64,000 bases of DNA from Roseobacter sp. (GTDB taxonomy: Bacteria > Pseudomonadota > Alphaproteobacteria > Rhodobacterales > Rhodobacteraceae): positions 1-64,000 of the forward strand of contig JADFAE010000016.1 of NCBI GenBank assembly GCA_015665415.1, given 5' to 3'. The notes under the pieces were generated by a model. It saw only the letters and a program-made list of their open reading frames with translations. It was not told where the DNA came from and did not search any database. Position numbers and translations under genes: made by a program. Of this stretch, positions 35,357-44,955 are shown one piece after another (position 1 is the stretch's first letter; every line of letters starts with the position of its first letter).

Positions 35357-36682
35357 TCAGCCGCGGGCGCGCACCACAGTCATCAGCGACAACAACACGC
35401 TCATGTCAGGACCACGCTCCATACCGGTCACCGCCTTGCGAAGAGGCATGAACAACCCCTTGCCTTTGCGGCCGGTGGCCTCTTTCACGGCGCCGGTCCA
35501 GCTTTTCCAGCTGTCGGCCCCATAGGGGCCTTCGGGCAACAAGGTCATCGCCTCGGCGATGAAGTCCTTATCCTCATCCGCGATCAGCGGCTCGGCCCCG
35601 TTCTGGCAAAGATCCCACCAGCCCGCCAGATCCTTCAACGTGGAGATGTTTTCCTTGGCCATGGCCCAGAAAGCATCCTGCTTGTCGCTCGGCACATCCA
35701 GCGCCTCGATATGCGGTTTCACATCCGCCAGCGTCAGCGACTGCAAATAACGCGCCGTCAGCGGATACAGATCCTCGACGTCAAATTTGGTCGGGGCGGC
35801 GCCAAAGCGGTTGATGTCAAAGCCCTCGATCAGCTCCGCCATCTGGCTGCGCACTTCAACTGGATCCGAAGACCCCAGGCGCGCCATCAGCGACAACAAT
35901 GCCATCGGCTGCACCCCGGCCTCGCGCAGATCACGCAGCGCCAAGGTGCCCAGACGTTTGGACAGCGCCTCGCCCTGCGGCCCGGTCAACAGCGAGTGAT
36001 GGGCAAATTCGGGCACCTTGCCGCCCAGGGCTTCGATGATCTGGATCTGGGTTGCGGTATTGGTCACATGATCAGAGCCCCGCACCACATTGGTGACCCC
36101 CATCTCGGTGTCATCAACAACAGAGGCCAGCGTATACAAAAACTGACCGTCGCCGCGGATCAGAACCGGGTCCGAAACCGATGCAGCATCGATCGAGATA
36201 TCGCCCAGAACACCGTCGTTCCATTCGATCCGGGCCTGATTCAGTTTGAACCGCCAGACCCCGTCGCCACGCGCGGCCCGCAGCTCGGCTTTTTCAGCCT
36301 CCGACAGCGCCAGCGCGGCACGATCATAGACCGGAGGCTTGCCCATATTGAGCTGCTTCTTGCGCTTCAGGTCCAGCTCTGTCGGAGTCTCAAAGGCCTC
36401 ATAGAACCGGTCAATGCTGCGCAGCTGATCAGCGGCGGCCACATAGCGATCCAGGCGCTCGGACTGGCGCTCGACGCGATCCCAGGTCAGGCCAAGCCAT
36501 TCCAGGTCCTGTTTGATCGCATCGACATATTCTTCCTTGGACCGCTCCGGGTCGGTGTCATCGATACGCAAGATGAAGGTGCCGCCTGCCTTGCGGGCGA
36601 TCAGATAGTTCATCAGTGCGGTGCGCAAATTGCCGACATGGATATAGCCGGTGGGCGAGGGTGCAAAACGAGTAGTGGTCAT
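35357..36682 (-). CDS. gltX: Glutamyl-tRNA synthetase
   Basis: It charges tRNA-Glu. The 441-aa class I synthetase has the HIGH motif as FAPSPTGYIHVGNLRTAL, the zinc-less middle region, the ARGDGVWRF block and the KMSKS motif as ALSKRLG. The short length fits the GltX1-type paralog of Rhodobacteraceae, which usually carry a second copy. The start is the ATG at 36682 behind AGGAG; a GTG just upstream (36685) is an alternative. Confidence 0.96.
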   Translation of the reverse strand: MTTTRFAPSPTGYIHVGNLRTALMNYLIARKAGGTFILRIDDTDPERSKEEYVDAIKQDLEWLGLTWDRVERQSERLDRYVAAADQLRSIDRFYEAFETPTELDLKRKKQLNMGKPPVYDRAALALSEAEKAELRAARGDGVWRFKLNQARIEWNDGVLGDISIDAASVSDPVLIRGDGQFLYTLASVVDDTEMGVTNVVRGSDHVTNTATQIQIIEALGGKVPEFAHHSLLTGPQGEALSKRLGTLALRDLREAGVQPMALLSLMARLGSSDPVEVRSQMAELIEGFDINRFGAAPTKFDVEDLYPLTARYLQSLTLADVKPHIEALDVPSDKQDAFWAMAKENISTLKDLAGWWDLCQNGAEPLIADEDKDFIAEAMTLLPEGPYGADSWKSWTGAVKEATGRKGKGLFMPLRKAVTGMERGPDMSVLLSLMTVVRARG

Positions 36683-36955
36683 CACGGATCTCCTGTTGCA
36701 TTGCCCTTCTCACATGGGCGGCGATTTGTCCAGTTTGCAGCCCGGACCACTCCGGAGTTGCGCCCGTCTTTCTGCCTGATGGGCTAGGGGCAAATCATCG
36801 CCACCTATGCAGGTGCCGCAATCATCTATACAACCCAGTGAATGCTAGTCTGCGAAACCCTCGCCTAAAAGATACATGCAACTCTTGGCGCATAGATCGG
36901 TCAGGCCTGAAAATAGGACGCGCGAACACGTCCTGCCAACAGAGAGGAATTCCAC

Positions 36956-37882
36956 ATGACCCTGAAATTCACCCGTCGCACGGCCCTGGTCGGAGCAGCA
37001 GCCTTGCCTTTGGCTGCGACCACTCTCGGCGCCAGCGCCGCTCATTCCTCGGCCCCGGCGCCCCACGCACGCAGCTTCAAACTGGGGGCCTTTACCATCA
37101 CCGCCCTGCTGGACGGCAGTCGTCAGGTTGGCGATTCCAAAGCCATTTTTGGCGGCGGAGCCTCGGACGCCGATTTTGCCGCGGTTTCGGCACAGAATTT
37201 CATCGCCGCCGATTCAGCTCAGTTTTTCTTTACTCCCAGTCTGGTTGAAACCGCGCAGCAAAAAATCCTGTTTGATACCGGATTGGGCAAGGGCGGCATT
37301 CAAATGGCCCTGGCAGAGGTCGGCCTGACACCTGCGGACATCGACTTGGTGGTGATCACCCATATGCATCCCGATCACATTGGCGGGCTGACCACGGATG
37401 GAGCCGAGACCTTTGCCAAGGCCCGCTATGTCACTGGACGCCGGGAATTCGACTTCTGGCGCGGTATGGAGGCTGGCAACCGGATTGTTGATCTCATGGC
37501 CGCCAAACTCACCCCCTTTGCCGAAAAGCTCACCTTTCTCGAAGATCAGGGCTCGGTTGCGTCAGGCATCACCGCTTTGGCCAGCCATGGCCATACCCCC
37601 GGCCACATGAGCTATCGTCTGGAGAGTGAGGGGCAACAACTGGTGTTGACCGCAGATCTGGCCAACCACTACGTCTGGTCTTTTGCCCATCCCGAATGGG
37701 AAATCAAATTCGACATGGACAAGGCTGCCGCCACCGCCGCGCGCCGTCAGGTTCTTGGCATGCTGGCCGCCGACAAGATCCCGATGATCGGCTATCATAT
37801 GCCCTTCCCGGCAGCGGGGTTTGTCGAGACCCGGGGGGCGGGCTTTCGTTTTGTCCCGGTCAGCTATCAGATGATGGGCTAG
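36956..37882 (+). CDS. Exported metallo-beta-lactamase-fold hydrolase
   Basis: This 308-aa protein has a Tat-type signal (FTRRTALVGAAALPLAATTLGASA). The metal-binding motif is ITHMHPDHIGG (HxHxDH), with further ligands in ASHGHTPGHMSY and LTADLANHYV. The PSLVETAQQKILFDTGLGK segment is typical of MBL hydrolases near AHL lactonases and quinone-like hydrolases. The substrate is unknown. An AHL lactonase role is conceivable given the luxI gene in this window but is unsupported. The ATG at 36956 follows AGAGAGGA. Confidence 0.9.
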   Translation: MTLKFTRRTALVGAAALPLAATTLGASAAHSSAPAPHARSFKLGAFTITALLDGSRQVGDSKAIFGGGASDADFAAVSAQNFIAADSAQFFFTPSLVETAQQKILFDTGLGKGGIQMALAEVGLTPADIDLVVITHMHPDHIGGLTTDGAETFAKARYVTGRREFDFWRGMEAGNRIVDLMAAKLTPFAEKLTFLEDQGSVASGITALASHGHTPGHMSYRLESEGQQLVLTADLANHYVWSFAHPEWEIKFDMDKAAATAARRQVLGMLAADKIPMIGYHMPFPAAGFVETRGAGFRFVPVSYQMMG

Positions 37883-37933
37883 GCAATGGTCGATCGTGGC
37901 CCAGGATGCAGTGCACTAGGGCCACCTGGCAGG

Positions 37934-39241
37934 CTAGCTGCCAAAGCGGGACAGTCGGAAATCATGCGGATCTACGATGGGTTTGTCCCCCGTGACCAGA
38001 TCTGCAGTCAATCGCCCGGCCGCCGGACCGATCCCAAAGCCATGACCGCTATAGCCGGTCGACACAAAAAGCCCTGGCAGATCATCAACCTGCGAGATCA
38101 CCGGCACGCCATCCGGCGTCACGTCGATCATGCCGCCCCAGCTTTGCACCACATCTGCGCCTTGCAGCACCGGAAAGCCTTTTTGGGCCGCTTCCCAGGC
38201 CTGCTTGATGGCTTTTTGCGAAGGGGCAACATCCAGCACCCGGCATTTTTCAAACGGCGTTCGTTGATGCGGGTCCCAGCGCCGGTCCTGCGCCGCCTCC
38301 TCGCGCCAACGGCCAGAGCCGGAAAGGCGGAATTGCAAAGACCGCCATTCCTTTAGATAGCTGGGCAGGAACTTCCAGCCCAGGCGCAGGCTGTCTGGCA
38401 CGATATCAACGAGATTCTCAGTTCCATTGGCGATGGTATAGCCCCCATCCAGCCGTTTGCGCAGCGAGAACCCCTTGGTCCACAGTGCCACCTCCGGCCC
38501 CTCTGGGACTGCCGAGGTACGCAACACCGAATTCAACACTTTCAACTGCGGCAATGAGACCCCGGCATTGCCCAGGAACAAGCGTGACCAGGCCCCGCCT
38601 GCAACCACCACGGCGGAACAGGCCACACGGCCCCGTTCCGTCATCACGCCACTGATGCGCCCCGCTTCGGTTTCGACCGAGCGCACCGCGCATTCCGTCA
38701 TCACCCGCGCCCCTGCGGCCTGCGCAGCCGTGGCGATGGCATGGGTCGCCAGCTGTGGTTCTGCACGCCCGTCCAGAGGGGTGTAATAACCCGCAATGGT
38801 CTTGGTCTGATGCCCCGGCATCACCTGTTGCAGCAAATCTCCCCGCAGCATCTGCCCCGGCAAGCCCATCTCTGCCAACTGCGGGGCCCAGGCTTCCAGT
38901 CTGGCCTCTTCGCGGCCGCGCTCTGCGGTATAGACGATGCCCGAGCGCTGATAGCCGGTGGGCTGTCCAGTGCGCGCATCCAACCCGTCCCAGATCTTCA
39001 TCGCCTCAGCCATCAATGGCAGCTCACGCGGGTCGCGCTGCGAAATCCGCACCCAGCCCCAGTTGCGCGAGCTTTGTTCACCGGCGATCTGCCCTTTTTC
39101 ACAGAGCAGGACCGAACACCCGCGCTCGGCCAGTTCAAGGGCAGTGGAAGCACCAATGATGCCACCGCCAACAACAACCGCGTCAACGCGTTTGGGCAGA
39201 GCAAGATCGGCTTGGAAATGGGGCAGCTTAGGTCCAGGCAT
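37934..39241 (-). CDS. FAD-dependent oxidoreductase, D-amino-acid/sarcosine oxidase type
   Basis: This 435-aa DAO-family flavoprotein has the Rossmann dinucleotide motif VVVGGGIIGASTALELAERG near the start, a GYYTPLDGRAEPQ substrate-domain motif and the C-terminal FAD-binding stretch LFVSTGYSGHGFGIGPAAG. Such enzymes oxidise N-methyl or primary amines of small amino acids. The exact substrate is unknown. The ATG at 39241 is chosen over the GTG at 39271. The gene is single and convergent with the MBL gene. Confidence 0.9.
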   Translation of the reverse strand: MPGPKLPHFQADLALPKRVDAVVVGGGIIGASTALELAERGCSVLLCEKGQIAGEQSSRNWGWVRISQRDPRELPLMAEAMKIWDGLDARTGQPTGYQRSGIVYTAERGREEARLEAWAPQLAEMGLPGQMLRGDLLQQVMPGHQTKTIAGYYTPLDGRAEPQLATHAIATAAQAAGARVMTECAVRSVETEAGRISGVMTERGRVACSAVVVAGGAWSRLFLGNAGVSLPQLKVLNSVLRTSAVPEGPEVALWTKGFSLRKRLDGGYTIANGTENLVDIVPDSLRLGWKFLPSYLKEWRSLQFRLSGSGRWREEAAQDRRWDPHQRTPFEKCRVLDVAPSQKAIKQAWEAAQKGFPVLQGADVVQSWGGMIDVTPDGVPVISQVDDLPGLFVSTGYSGHGFGIGPAAGRLTADLVTGDKPIVDPHDFRLSRFGS

Positions 39242-39433
39242 GGGATGCTCTATGCCGCGCGATCTGCGCACGGTCCAGTAGACAAAATGGCCCCCAGCAC
39301 AAGCTGGAACAAAATGTGATCTTTGGGTCGCATCTATGGCCCGTCTGCTTGAAAAATTTTAAATTTACTGGTTAAAAAACAATGGGAAAGACCAAGATCC
39401 CTTGGCTCCTGTCTCGTTTCGTTTGGCGAACCC

Positions 39434-41092
39434 TCAGGAGGGGTCGCGAAAACGATTGACAATTGGATAGCGTCGATCAAGCCAGAAGGCACGCGGGCTG
39501 AGGCGTGCACCAGGGGCCGATTGAAAGCGCTTGTATTCGCTGATGTAGATCAGATGCTCTACCCGTTTGACTGTTTCGCGCGCGAAACCCGCAGTGACAC
39601 AATCGGCAACAGAGCCTTCCTGATCGATGAGGATTTCCAATATAGCGTCCAACTCCGGGTAGTCCGGCAGACTGTCGCTGTCTTTTTGATCCTCGCGCAG
39701 CTCTGCGGTGGGCGGCTTGTCGATGACATTGGGGAGGATCACCTCCCCGGCCGGGCCCATCATCCAGGGGCGATGATTGGCATTGCGCCAGCGGCAGGTC
39801 TCGAACACCCGGGTTTTATACATGTCCTTGATCGGGTTATAGCCGCCATTCATGTCGCCATAGATGGTGGCATAGCCCACAGCGACCTCGGATTTATTGC
39901 CGGTGGTCAGCAGCATTTCGCCAAATTTGTTCGACATCGCCATCAGCAGCAATCCTCGCAAGCGGGACTGTATGTTTTCCTCGGTGACGTCGGCCTCGCG
40001 CCCGGCAAACAAGGGTGCCAGCGTGTTCGAGATCGCGCTGCGCCCCTCAGAGATCGGCACGTAATCGTAATGCACGCCCAGCGCCTTTGCCACGGCCTCT
40101 GCGTCATCCAGCGACTCCCGGCTGGTATATTCCGAGGGCAGCATCACGCAGCGCACATTCTCGGCACCGATGGCATCCACCGCAATTGCAGCAACGATGG
40201 CAGAATCCACCCCGCCGGACAGGCCCAGCAGCGCCTTTTTGAAGCCGGTTTTACCCATGTAGTCACGCAGGGATTCGGCCATCACCCGGTAGTCCTGCTC
40301 CCAGGCATCCGGCAAATGGGCCTTGTCGCCCTCAACCGCGCGCCAGCCCTGATCCGTCCGTTCCAGATCCAACTGGGTGATCACCTCGTCAAAGACCGGC
40401 ATCTGCAGCGCCAAAGCCCCGTTCGGATTAAGTACAAAGGAACCGCCGTCAAAAACCTGATCGTCCTGACCGCCCACCATGTTGAGATAGATCACCGGCA
40501 ATCCGGTCTCCACGGCGCGGGCCACCATATGGTTCTGCCGCACTTCCATCTTGTTGCGAAAATAGGGCGAGCCATTGGGAATCAACAGGAATTCAGCACC
40601 GGTCTCTTCCAGTGTTTCGGCAACATCCTCGTGCCAGGCGTCCTCGCAGATCGGCGAGCCGATCCGGGTACCTTCCACCGCATAGGGGCCCCCAAGCGGT
40701 CCGACATCAAAGATGCGCACCTCATCAAAGACCGTCTCGTTGGGCAGGTGATGTTTCAGACAGCGCGAGGCAATCTTGCCGCCCTTGAGGATCAGATAAG
40801 CGTTGTATAGCTTGCCGCCCTCGACCCAGGGACAACCGATGGCCAGGGCTGGTCCCTCGGCGCAGTCCTTGGCCAGCTGCTCTGCCTGCTTCATCGCCTC
40901 CTGATGGAACACTGGCTTCATCACCAGATCCTGAGCGTTGTAGCCGGTGAGGAACATCTCCGGCAGCGCCACCAGATCGGCATTGGCCGCACGCCCCGCC
41001 TGCCAGGCCACGACGGCCTTGGCCGCATTGCCCGCAAGATCCCCAACGGTGGGGTTCATCTGTGCCAGTGTCACCCGGAAACGATCTGCCAT
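39434..41092 (-). CDS. nadE: Glutamine-dependent NAD+ synthetase
   Basis: NadE makes NAD from deamido-NAD, with ammonia from glutamine. The 552-aa frame joins a CN-hydrolase (nitrilase) amidase domain (catalytic Glu in LVALPEMFLTGY, Lys in LKHHLPNE, Cys in SPICEDAWH) to a synthetase domain with the PP-loop LLGLSGGVDSAIVAAIA. The ATG at 41092 (MADRF) is preferred to a GTG at 41101. It complements nadD at 22.2 kb. Confidence 0.96.
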   Translation of the reverse strand: MADRFRVTLAQMNPTVGDLAGNAAKAVVAWQAGRAANADLVALPEMFLTGYNAQDLVMKPVFHQEAMKQAEQLAKDCAEGPALAIGCPWVEGGKLYNAYLILKGGKIASRCLKHHLPNETVFDEVRIFDVGPLGGPYAVEGTRIGSPICEDAWHEDVAETLEETGAEFLLIPNGSPYFRNKMEVRQNHMVARAVETGLPVIYLNMVGGQDDQVFDGGSFVLNPNGALALQMPVFDEVITQLDLERTDQGWRAVEGDKAHLPDAWEQDYRVMAESLRDYMGKTGFKKALLGLSGGVDSAIVAAIAVDAIGAENVRCVMLPSEYTSRESLDDAEAVAKALGVHYDYVPISEGRSAISNTLAPLFAGREADVTEENIQSRLRGLLLMAMSNKFGEMLLTTGNKSEVAVGYATIYGDMNGGYNPIKDMYKTRVFETCRWRNANHRPWMMGPAGEVILPNVIDKPPTAELREDQKDSDSLPDYPELDAILEILIDQEGSVADCVTAGFARETVKRVEHLIYISEYKRFQSAPGARLSPRAFWLDRRYPIVNRFRDPS

Positions 41093-41277
41093 CCTGCACA
41101 CGCCCTTTGCAAAACATCTTCATTGTCGTTTATCAGATCAGGAGCCAAGGAAAAGGGGCGCGCCGCAAAAGACATTGCGACGATGTGTTTGCTCGCTTAG
41201 TTTCCCAGCAAGTAACCCATTGGCAGAAGCAATTCCCGCATTTGGCCTTAACCCGCCTGCGGCAGACAGAGGTTTTC

Positions 41278-42741
41278 ATGACCGGTTTCAGCAGAACGTT
41301 TGCGACACTCTCCCTTCTGGCCCTGACAGCGCCTCTTGGCGCACCGGTATGGGCCCAGGACGACGCCATCATCACCAAACAGGATGAGATCGGCGGCGTC
41401 TACGAGGGCACGTTCCGAGGCGGGCTGCAGCATGGCACCGGCACCTATCGATTGCCCAATGGCTATGAATACTCCGGCGACTGGGTCGATGGAGAGATTC
41501 GCGGCCAGGGGGTCGCCCGTTTCCCCAATGGATCAATCTATGAAGGCGACTTCATCAAGGGAAAACCCGAGGGTCTGGGCAAAATCACTTTCTCGGACGG
41601 GGGCACCTATGAGGGCGAGTGGTTGGCCGGCATTATCAACGGCCAGGGTGTTGCGGTCTATGCCAATGGGGTGCGCTATGAAGGCGGCTTTGTGCAGGGG
41701 CAACACCAGGGCAAAGGCGTATTACAAATTCCTGGCGGCTATGAATATAATGGCGATTGGATCGAGGGTCGCAAGGAGGGCAATGCGACCATCACCTATT
41801 CGGACGGCGACACCTATCAGGGTGAAATCGCCGATGGGCTGCTGCACGGCAAAGGCACACTTCAGATGTCGGATGGGGTCCATTATGAGGGGGACTGGGT
41901 CAACAATCAGATGCATGGCATAGGCACTTTGACCCAACCCAATGGCGACACCTATACCGGCCCGCTGGATCAGGGTCGCCGTCAGGGCATCGGCACCCAG
42001 ACCCATGCCAATGGCGATACCTACGAGGGCATGTTTCAGGACGATCTGCGTCACGGCACCGGCACTTTCACCAAGACCGACGGCTATAGCTATACCGGAG
42101 ACTGGCTTGCCGGGCAGATCGAAGGCACGGGTCGCGTCACCTACCCGGACGGTTCAGTCTATGAGGGACAGTTTCAGGATGACCTGTCGCATGGGACCGG
42201 CAAGATCACCTATCCCGATGGGTCCACCTATGAAGGCGACTGGATTGCCGGTGTGATCGAGGGCACCGGCACCGCCACCTACCCCAATGGGGTCACCTAT
42301 ACCGGGGCCTTTCAGAATGCCCGCAACCACGGGCATGGCGTGATGACAGATGCCAGCGGCTATCGCTACGAGGGCGGCTGGCAGGATGGCCAGCGCCATG
42401 GCGAGGCTCAAGTCACCTATGCGGATGGTGCGGTCTATACCGGCAGTTTCGTGAACAGTCAGCGCCAGGGCCAGGGCAAGATCGAAATGCCCGGTGGGCT
42501 GATCTACGAGGGGGACTGGACCGAGGGCAAGATCACCGGCCAGGGCAAGGCCACCTATGCCAATGGCGATGTCTACGTTGGCGCCTTTGTGAACGGCAAA
42601 CGCCAGGGCCCCGGCACCCTGACCTATACCAGCGGCCAGGAGGTCAGCGGCGAATGGACCAATGGCGCACCCCCAAGCCCCGATGGCGCTGCGGCAGACC
42701 CCGAAACCTCCGAAGACGTGACAACGGGCGACAGCAACTGA
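41278..42741 (+). CDS. Exported MORN-repeat protein (18 repeats)
   Basis: This 487-aa protein has a Sec signal peptide (LSLLALTAPLGAPVWA). It is then almost entirely MORN repeats of exactly 23 residues (69 bp) in the pattern Y-x-G-x-W/F-x5-x-G-x-G-x3-Y-x-D/N-G. I count 18 full copies and a partial nineteenth before an acidic tail (PDGAAADPETSEDVT). MORN arrays form elongated beta-sheets that bind lipids or proteins. It is exported, so it probably lies at the periplasmic or outer surface. A terminator follows at 42777. Confidence 0.95.
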   Translation: MTGFSRTFATLSLLALTAPLGAPVWAQDDAIITKQDEIGGVYEGTFRGGLQHGTGTYRLPNGYEYSGDWVDGEIRGQGVARFPNGSIYEGDFIKGKPEGLGKITFSDGGTYEGEWLAGIINGQGVAVYANGVRYEGGFVQGQHQGKGVLQIPGGYEYNGDWIEGRKEGNATITYSDGDTYQGEIADGLLHGKGTLQMSDGVHYEGDWVNNQMHGIGTLTQPNGDTYTGPLDQGRRQGIGTQTHANGDTYEGMFQDDLRHGTGTFTKTDGYSYTGDWLAGQIEGTGRVTYPDGSVYEGQFQDDLSHGTGKITYPDGSTYEGDWIAGVIEGTGTATYPNGVTYTGAFQNARNHGHGVMTDASGYRYEGGWQDGQRHGEAQVTYADGAVYTGSFVNSQRQGQGKIEMPGGLIYEGDWTEGKITGQGKATYANGDVYVGAFVNGKRQGPGTLTYTSGQEVSGEWTNGAPPSPDGAAADPETSEDVTTGDSN

Positions 42742-42776
42742 CGCCCTCTGCTGTCGTCGCAGACCAAAACGCAGTC

Positions 42777-42801
42777 AGGCGGCCCCAGGGCCGCCTATTT
42801 T
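42777..42801 (+). terminator. Terminator after the MORN gene
   Basis: AGGCGGCC-CCAG-GGCCGCCT is an 8-bp perfect stem followed by ATTTTCG, 35 bp after the stop. The convergent MFS gene ends 25 bp further on. Confidence 0.8.
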
Positions 42802-42825
42802 CGTCTAGGGATGACTTAAGCTGCT

Positions 42826-44016
42826 TCAGGCCATCTCGATCCGAGACAATTGCCGACGGGCTGCCAGCACTGCAACACAGCACACCACCGCCATGCTGAC
42901 CGTCAGAACCACGGTTTCGACCCCCAGATGCTCTACCATTGCGCCCATCGCAAAGGTGCCAAGGGTGGCCAACCCCCAGAACGCTGTCTGCTCCACCGCG
43001 ATCAACACCCCGCGCGCGGGCGCCGGGCTGTTGTGCAGGTAGCGCCCATAGACCAGAGCCTTGCCCAGTTTGGCACCGCCCATCACCATCGTCACCAGAC
43101 ACATCTGCCAGAAGCTTTGCGCCAATAGCAAAAGCCCCAGCAGCACGGCCCAGACCAGCCAGACCAGCAGCGCCAACCGCCCCGGATGGCGCAGATGCGC
43201 CGCATAGCGGCCTGCAACCCCTGTCACCGCAATCGCTCCTACCCATGAGCTGATAAAAAGCAGCGCCATCCACCCGCCTGCGTCAGGAAACCGCTCGCGC
43301 AACAACAGCGGCCAGAGAATATAGCCAACCGGCACGATCAGCAGTCCTAGCATGGCACTGGACAGCAAGATGTCAAAATTCTCGGGGCAAGTGCGATAGT
43401 GTTGCAGAATTCCGATCCGCTGCGGCTTGCTACGCGCCGCAACCGGCCTTGGTTCAGATACCCCGAGCTTGGCCCGAAAATGCAGCCGCAGCATCAGCAC
43501 GCTCACCCCCATCAGCAGCGCATTCAGGCCAAATCCCCCCAGCGCCAGCAACCAAGGCAGCAATAGCCCGCTCAGCGTGCCTGCCAATTTGGCGATATTA
43601 TGGGCCGTGGCTGCCATCAGGGCATTGGCCTGGGCACTGCGCGGCGTTGCCTGCGGGATGAATGTATCGATGGCCGGGTTGGAGATCGCACTGGTGATCC
43701 CGGCTGCCAGGCAATAGGCAAAAAACGCCCCCGGCAAAAAGCCGCCCAGATGATCTGCCATGCCATACCCCGCCAGGACAAGCGCAAAACACAGGGTCGA
43801 CCATCTATAACTGCGACCAGCGCCAATCCGGTCACTCAAGGCCCCGCCCGCAATGGTGAAGATCAGAAAAGGGGACAGAACCAGCGCCTGGTAAAACCCG
43901 ATTTGCACCGCAGACAGGCCGGCGTGAAAGGTCATGTACCAGGTAAAGAGAACGGTCTGCAGCCCCTCCCCCCAATGCCAGAACCCATAGGCGCGAAAGA
44001 AAGGCGAGCGGAACAT
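42826..44016 (-). CDS. Major facilitator superfamily transporter
   Basis: This 396-aa inner-membrane carrier has about 12 hydrophobic helices. The N-terminus MFRSPFFRAYGFWHWGEGLQ and a loop 2-3 motif GGALSDRIGAGRSYRW fit the HcaT/nucleoside-symporter-like MFS_1 group. The substrate is unknown. It is divergent from an XRE-cupin regulator across a 93-bp AT-rich gap with two similar 31-bp tandem elements, so repression by that regulator is likely (inference). Confidence 0.88.
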   Translation of the reverse strand: MFRSPFFRAYGFWHWGEGLQTVLFTWYMTFHAGLSAVQIGFYQALVLSPFLIFTIAGGALSDRIGAGRSYRWSTLCFALVLAGYGMADHLGGFLPGAFFAYCLAAGITSAISNPAIDTFIPQATPRSAQANALMAATAHNIAKLAGTLSGLLLPWLLALGGFGLNALLMGVSVLMLRLHFRAKLGVSEPRPVAARSKPQRIGILQHYRTCPENFDILLSSAMLGLLIVPVGYILWPLLLRERFPDAGGWMALLFISSWVGAIAVTGVAGRYAAHLRHPGRLALLVWLVWAVLLGLLLLAQSFWQMCLVTMVMGGAKLGKALVYGRYLHNSPAPARGVLIAVEQTAFWGLATLGTFAMGAMVEHLGVETVVLTVSMAVVCCVAVLAARRQLSRIEMA

Positions 44017-44035
44017 GCAATCATCCTTACAGGTA

Positions 44036-44097
44036 TTTATCTGAATTTGAATATCGATTATGATTCTTTATCTCAATTTGTTTATCAAAATTATGAT
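44036..44097. promoter_or_regulatory. Two tandem AT-rich elements in the MFS/XRE gap
   Basis: TTTATCTGAATTTG ... ATTATGAT (44036-44064) and TTTATCTCAATTTG ... ATTATGAT (44067-44097) are imperfect direct repeats about 31 bp apart, close to three helical turns. They cover the shared promoter region of the divergent genes and look like paired operator sites. Confidence 0.5.
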
Positions 44098-44109
44098 GAG
44101 TCAAGCCAG

Positions 44110-44703
44110 ATGACAAAACCCACTCCAAAACCTGCCACACGCGAAACCCAGGCAATCATCGGCCAGCGCATGCGTGAGCTGCGCAAGGCAAAGGGTCTGA
44201 CGCTAAAACAACTGGCAGCATCCACGGATCTGTCGATTGGCTATCTCAGCCAGTTGGAGCGCCAGGACGCAGACCCTTCCATTCGCGCGCTCAATGTCAT
44301 CGGCAAAGCCCTGGGCGTCGGCATCAACTGGTTCTTTCCCGACCCGGATGCCGCAGAGAACCCCGAGACCGGATATGTCGTACGGGCAGACCGACGTCGC
44401 GCTTTGCGCTTTGCATCAGGCCTCAGGGATGAGCTGCTCAGCCCATCGCTGGCGGGTCAACTTGAAATGGTTCTCACCACGTTTGAGCCCGGTGCCAGCT
44501 CAGGCGAGGAACTTTATTCGCACAAAGGCGAAGAAGCCGGTTTTGTTGTCGAGGGCCAGTTGGAGGTCACGCTGGCCGACCAGGTGTTTTTGTTGGGTCC
44601 CGGTGACACCATCCAGTTCCCCTCGGAACGGCCGCATCGCTATCGCAATCCCGGCCCCGGCCCAACCCGGCTGATCTGGGCGGTGACGCCGCCGCATTAT
44701 TGA
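44110..44703 (+). CDS. XRE-cupin transcriptional regulator
   Basis: This 197-aa protein has an N-terminal HTH_3 domain (IGQRMRELRKAKGLTLKQLA; DLSIGYLSQLERQDADPS) and a C-terminal cupin (GEEAGFVVEGQLEVTL; PGDTIQFPSERPHRYRNPG) that would bind a small ligand. Such regulators control uptake and use of amines, sugars or similar compounds. The ATG at 44110 gives the usual start. The divergent MFS gene is the likely target. Confidence 0.92.
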   Translation: MTKPTPKPATRETQAIIGQRMRELRKAKGLTLKQLAASTDLSIGYLSQLERQDADPSIRALNVIGKALGVGINWFFPDPDAAENPETGYVVRADRRRALRFASGLRDELLSPSLAGQLEMVLTTFEPGASSGEELYSHKGEEAGFVVEGQLEVTLADQVFLLGPGDTIQFPSERPHRYRNPGPGPTRLIWAVTPPHY

Positions 44704-44771
44704 AATTGTCCCACGTCTGCCCCACGCCTGCAGGGAGTGAAATTCTCTCTTTTCATTCACCACTGCCTCTG

Positions 44772-44778
44772 TATAAAT
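44772..44778 (+). promoter_or_regulatory. Putative -10 box for the leuL-leuA leader
   Basis: TATAAAT lies 6 bp before the leader ATG at 44785, so transcription would begin at or near that A and the leader message would be leaderless. No strong -35 is visible (CTTTTC around 44749). Confidence 0.5.
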
Positions 44779-44784
44779 CACCGC

Positions 44785-44871
44785 ATGACACGTCTCGCAG
44801 ATATCCCAATGACCGACGCCACAGCCCGTGGCGCGTCTCTGCGTGCCCTACTGCTCCTAATCCGCCTCTGA
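44785..44871 (+). CDS. leuL: Leucine-rich leader peptide (leuL type)
   Basis: This 28-codon frame between the -10 box and leuA ends in LRALLLLIRL, with six Leu codons in its last ten, including two rare CTA. Its TGA lies inside the left arm of a 10-bp hairpin. A ribosome waiting at the Leu codons would leave that arm free, while one that reaches the stop would cover it, as in classical attenuation. There is no ribosome-binding site, consistent with a leaderless start. Position directly before leuA makes a control role very likely. Confidence 0.82.
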   Translation: MTRLADIPMTDATARGASLRALLLLIRL

Positions 44872-44900
44872 GCGTGCCATTCGGCGCGTCCGCTCAGAGG
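44865..44900 (+). promoter_or_regulatory. Attenuator hairpin before leuA
   Basis: CCTCTGAGCG (44865-44874) and CGCTCAGAGG (44891-44900) form a perfect 10-bp stem. GGCGCG occurs at 44830 and again at 44883, and both can pair with CGCGCC at 44912-44917, so alternative folds are available. No T-run follows closely, so the exact terminator is unclear. Confidence 0.6.
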
Positions 44901-44955
44901 AGACAGGTTTTCGCGCCACAGATGGACCTAGGACAGAATTCAGAAAGCTACAGAC

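Noticed and set aside
36956-37882. MBL-fold protein as an AHL lactonase partner of luxI
   Set aside because: The HxHxDH motif is shared by many hydrolases, the protein carries an export signal, and it lies 36 kb from luxI; no specific evidence.
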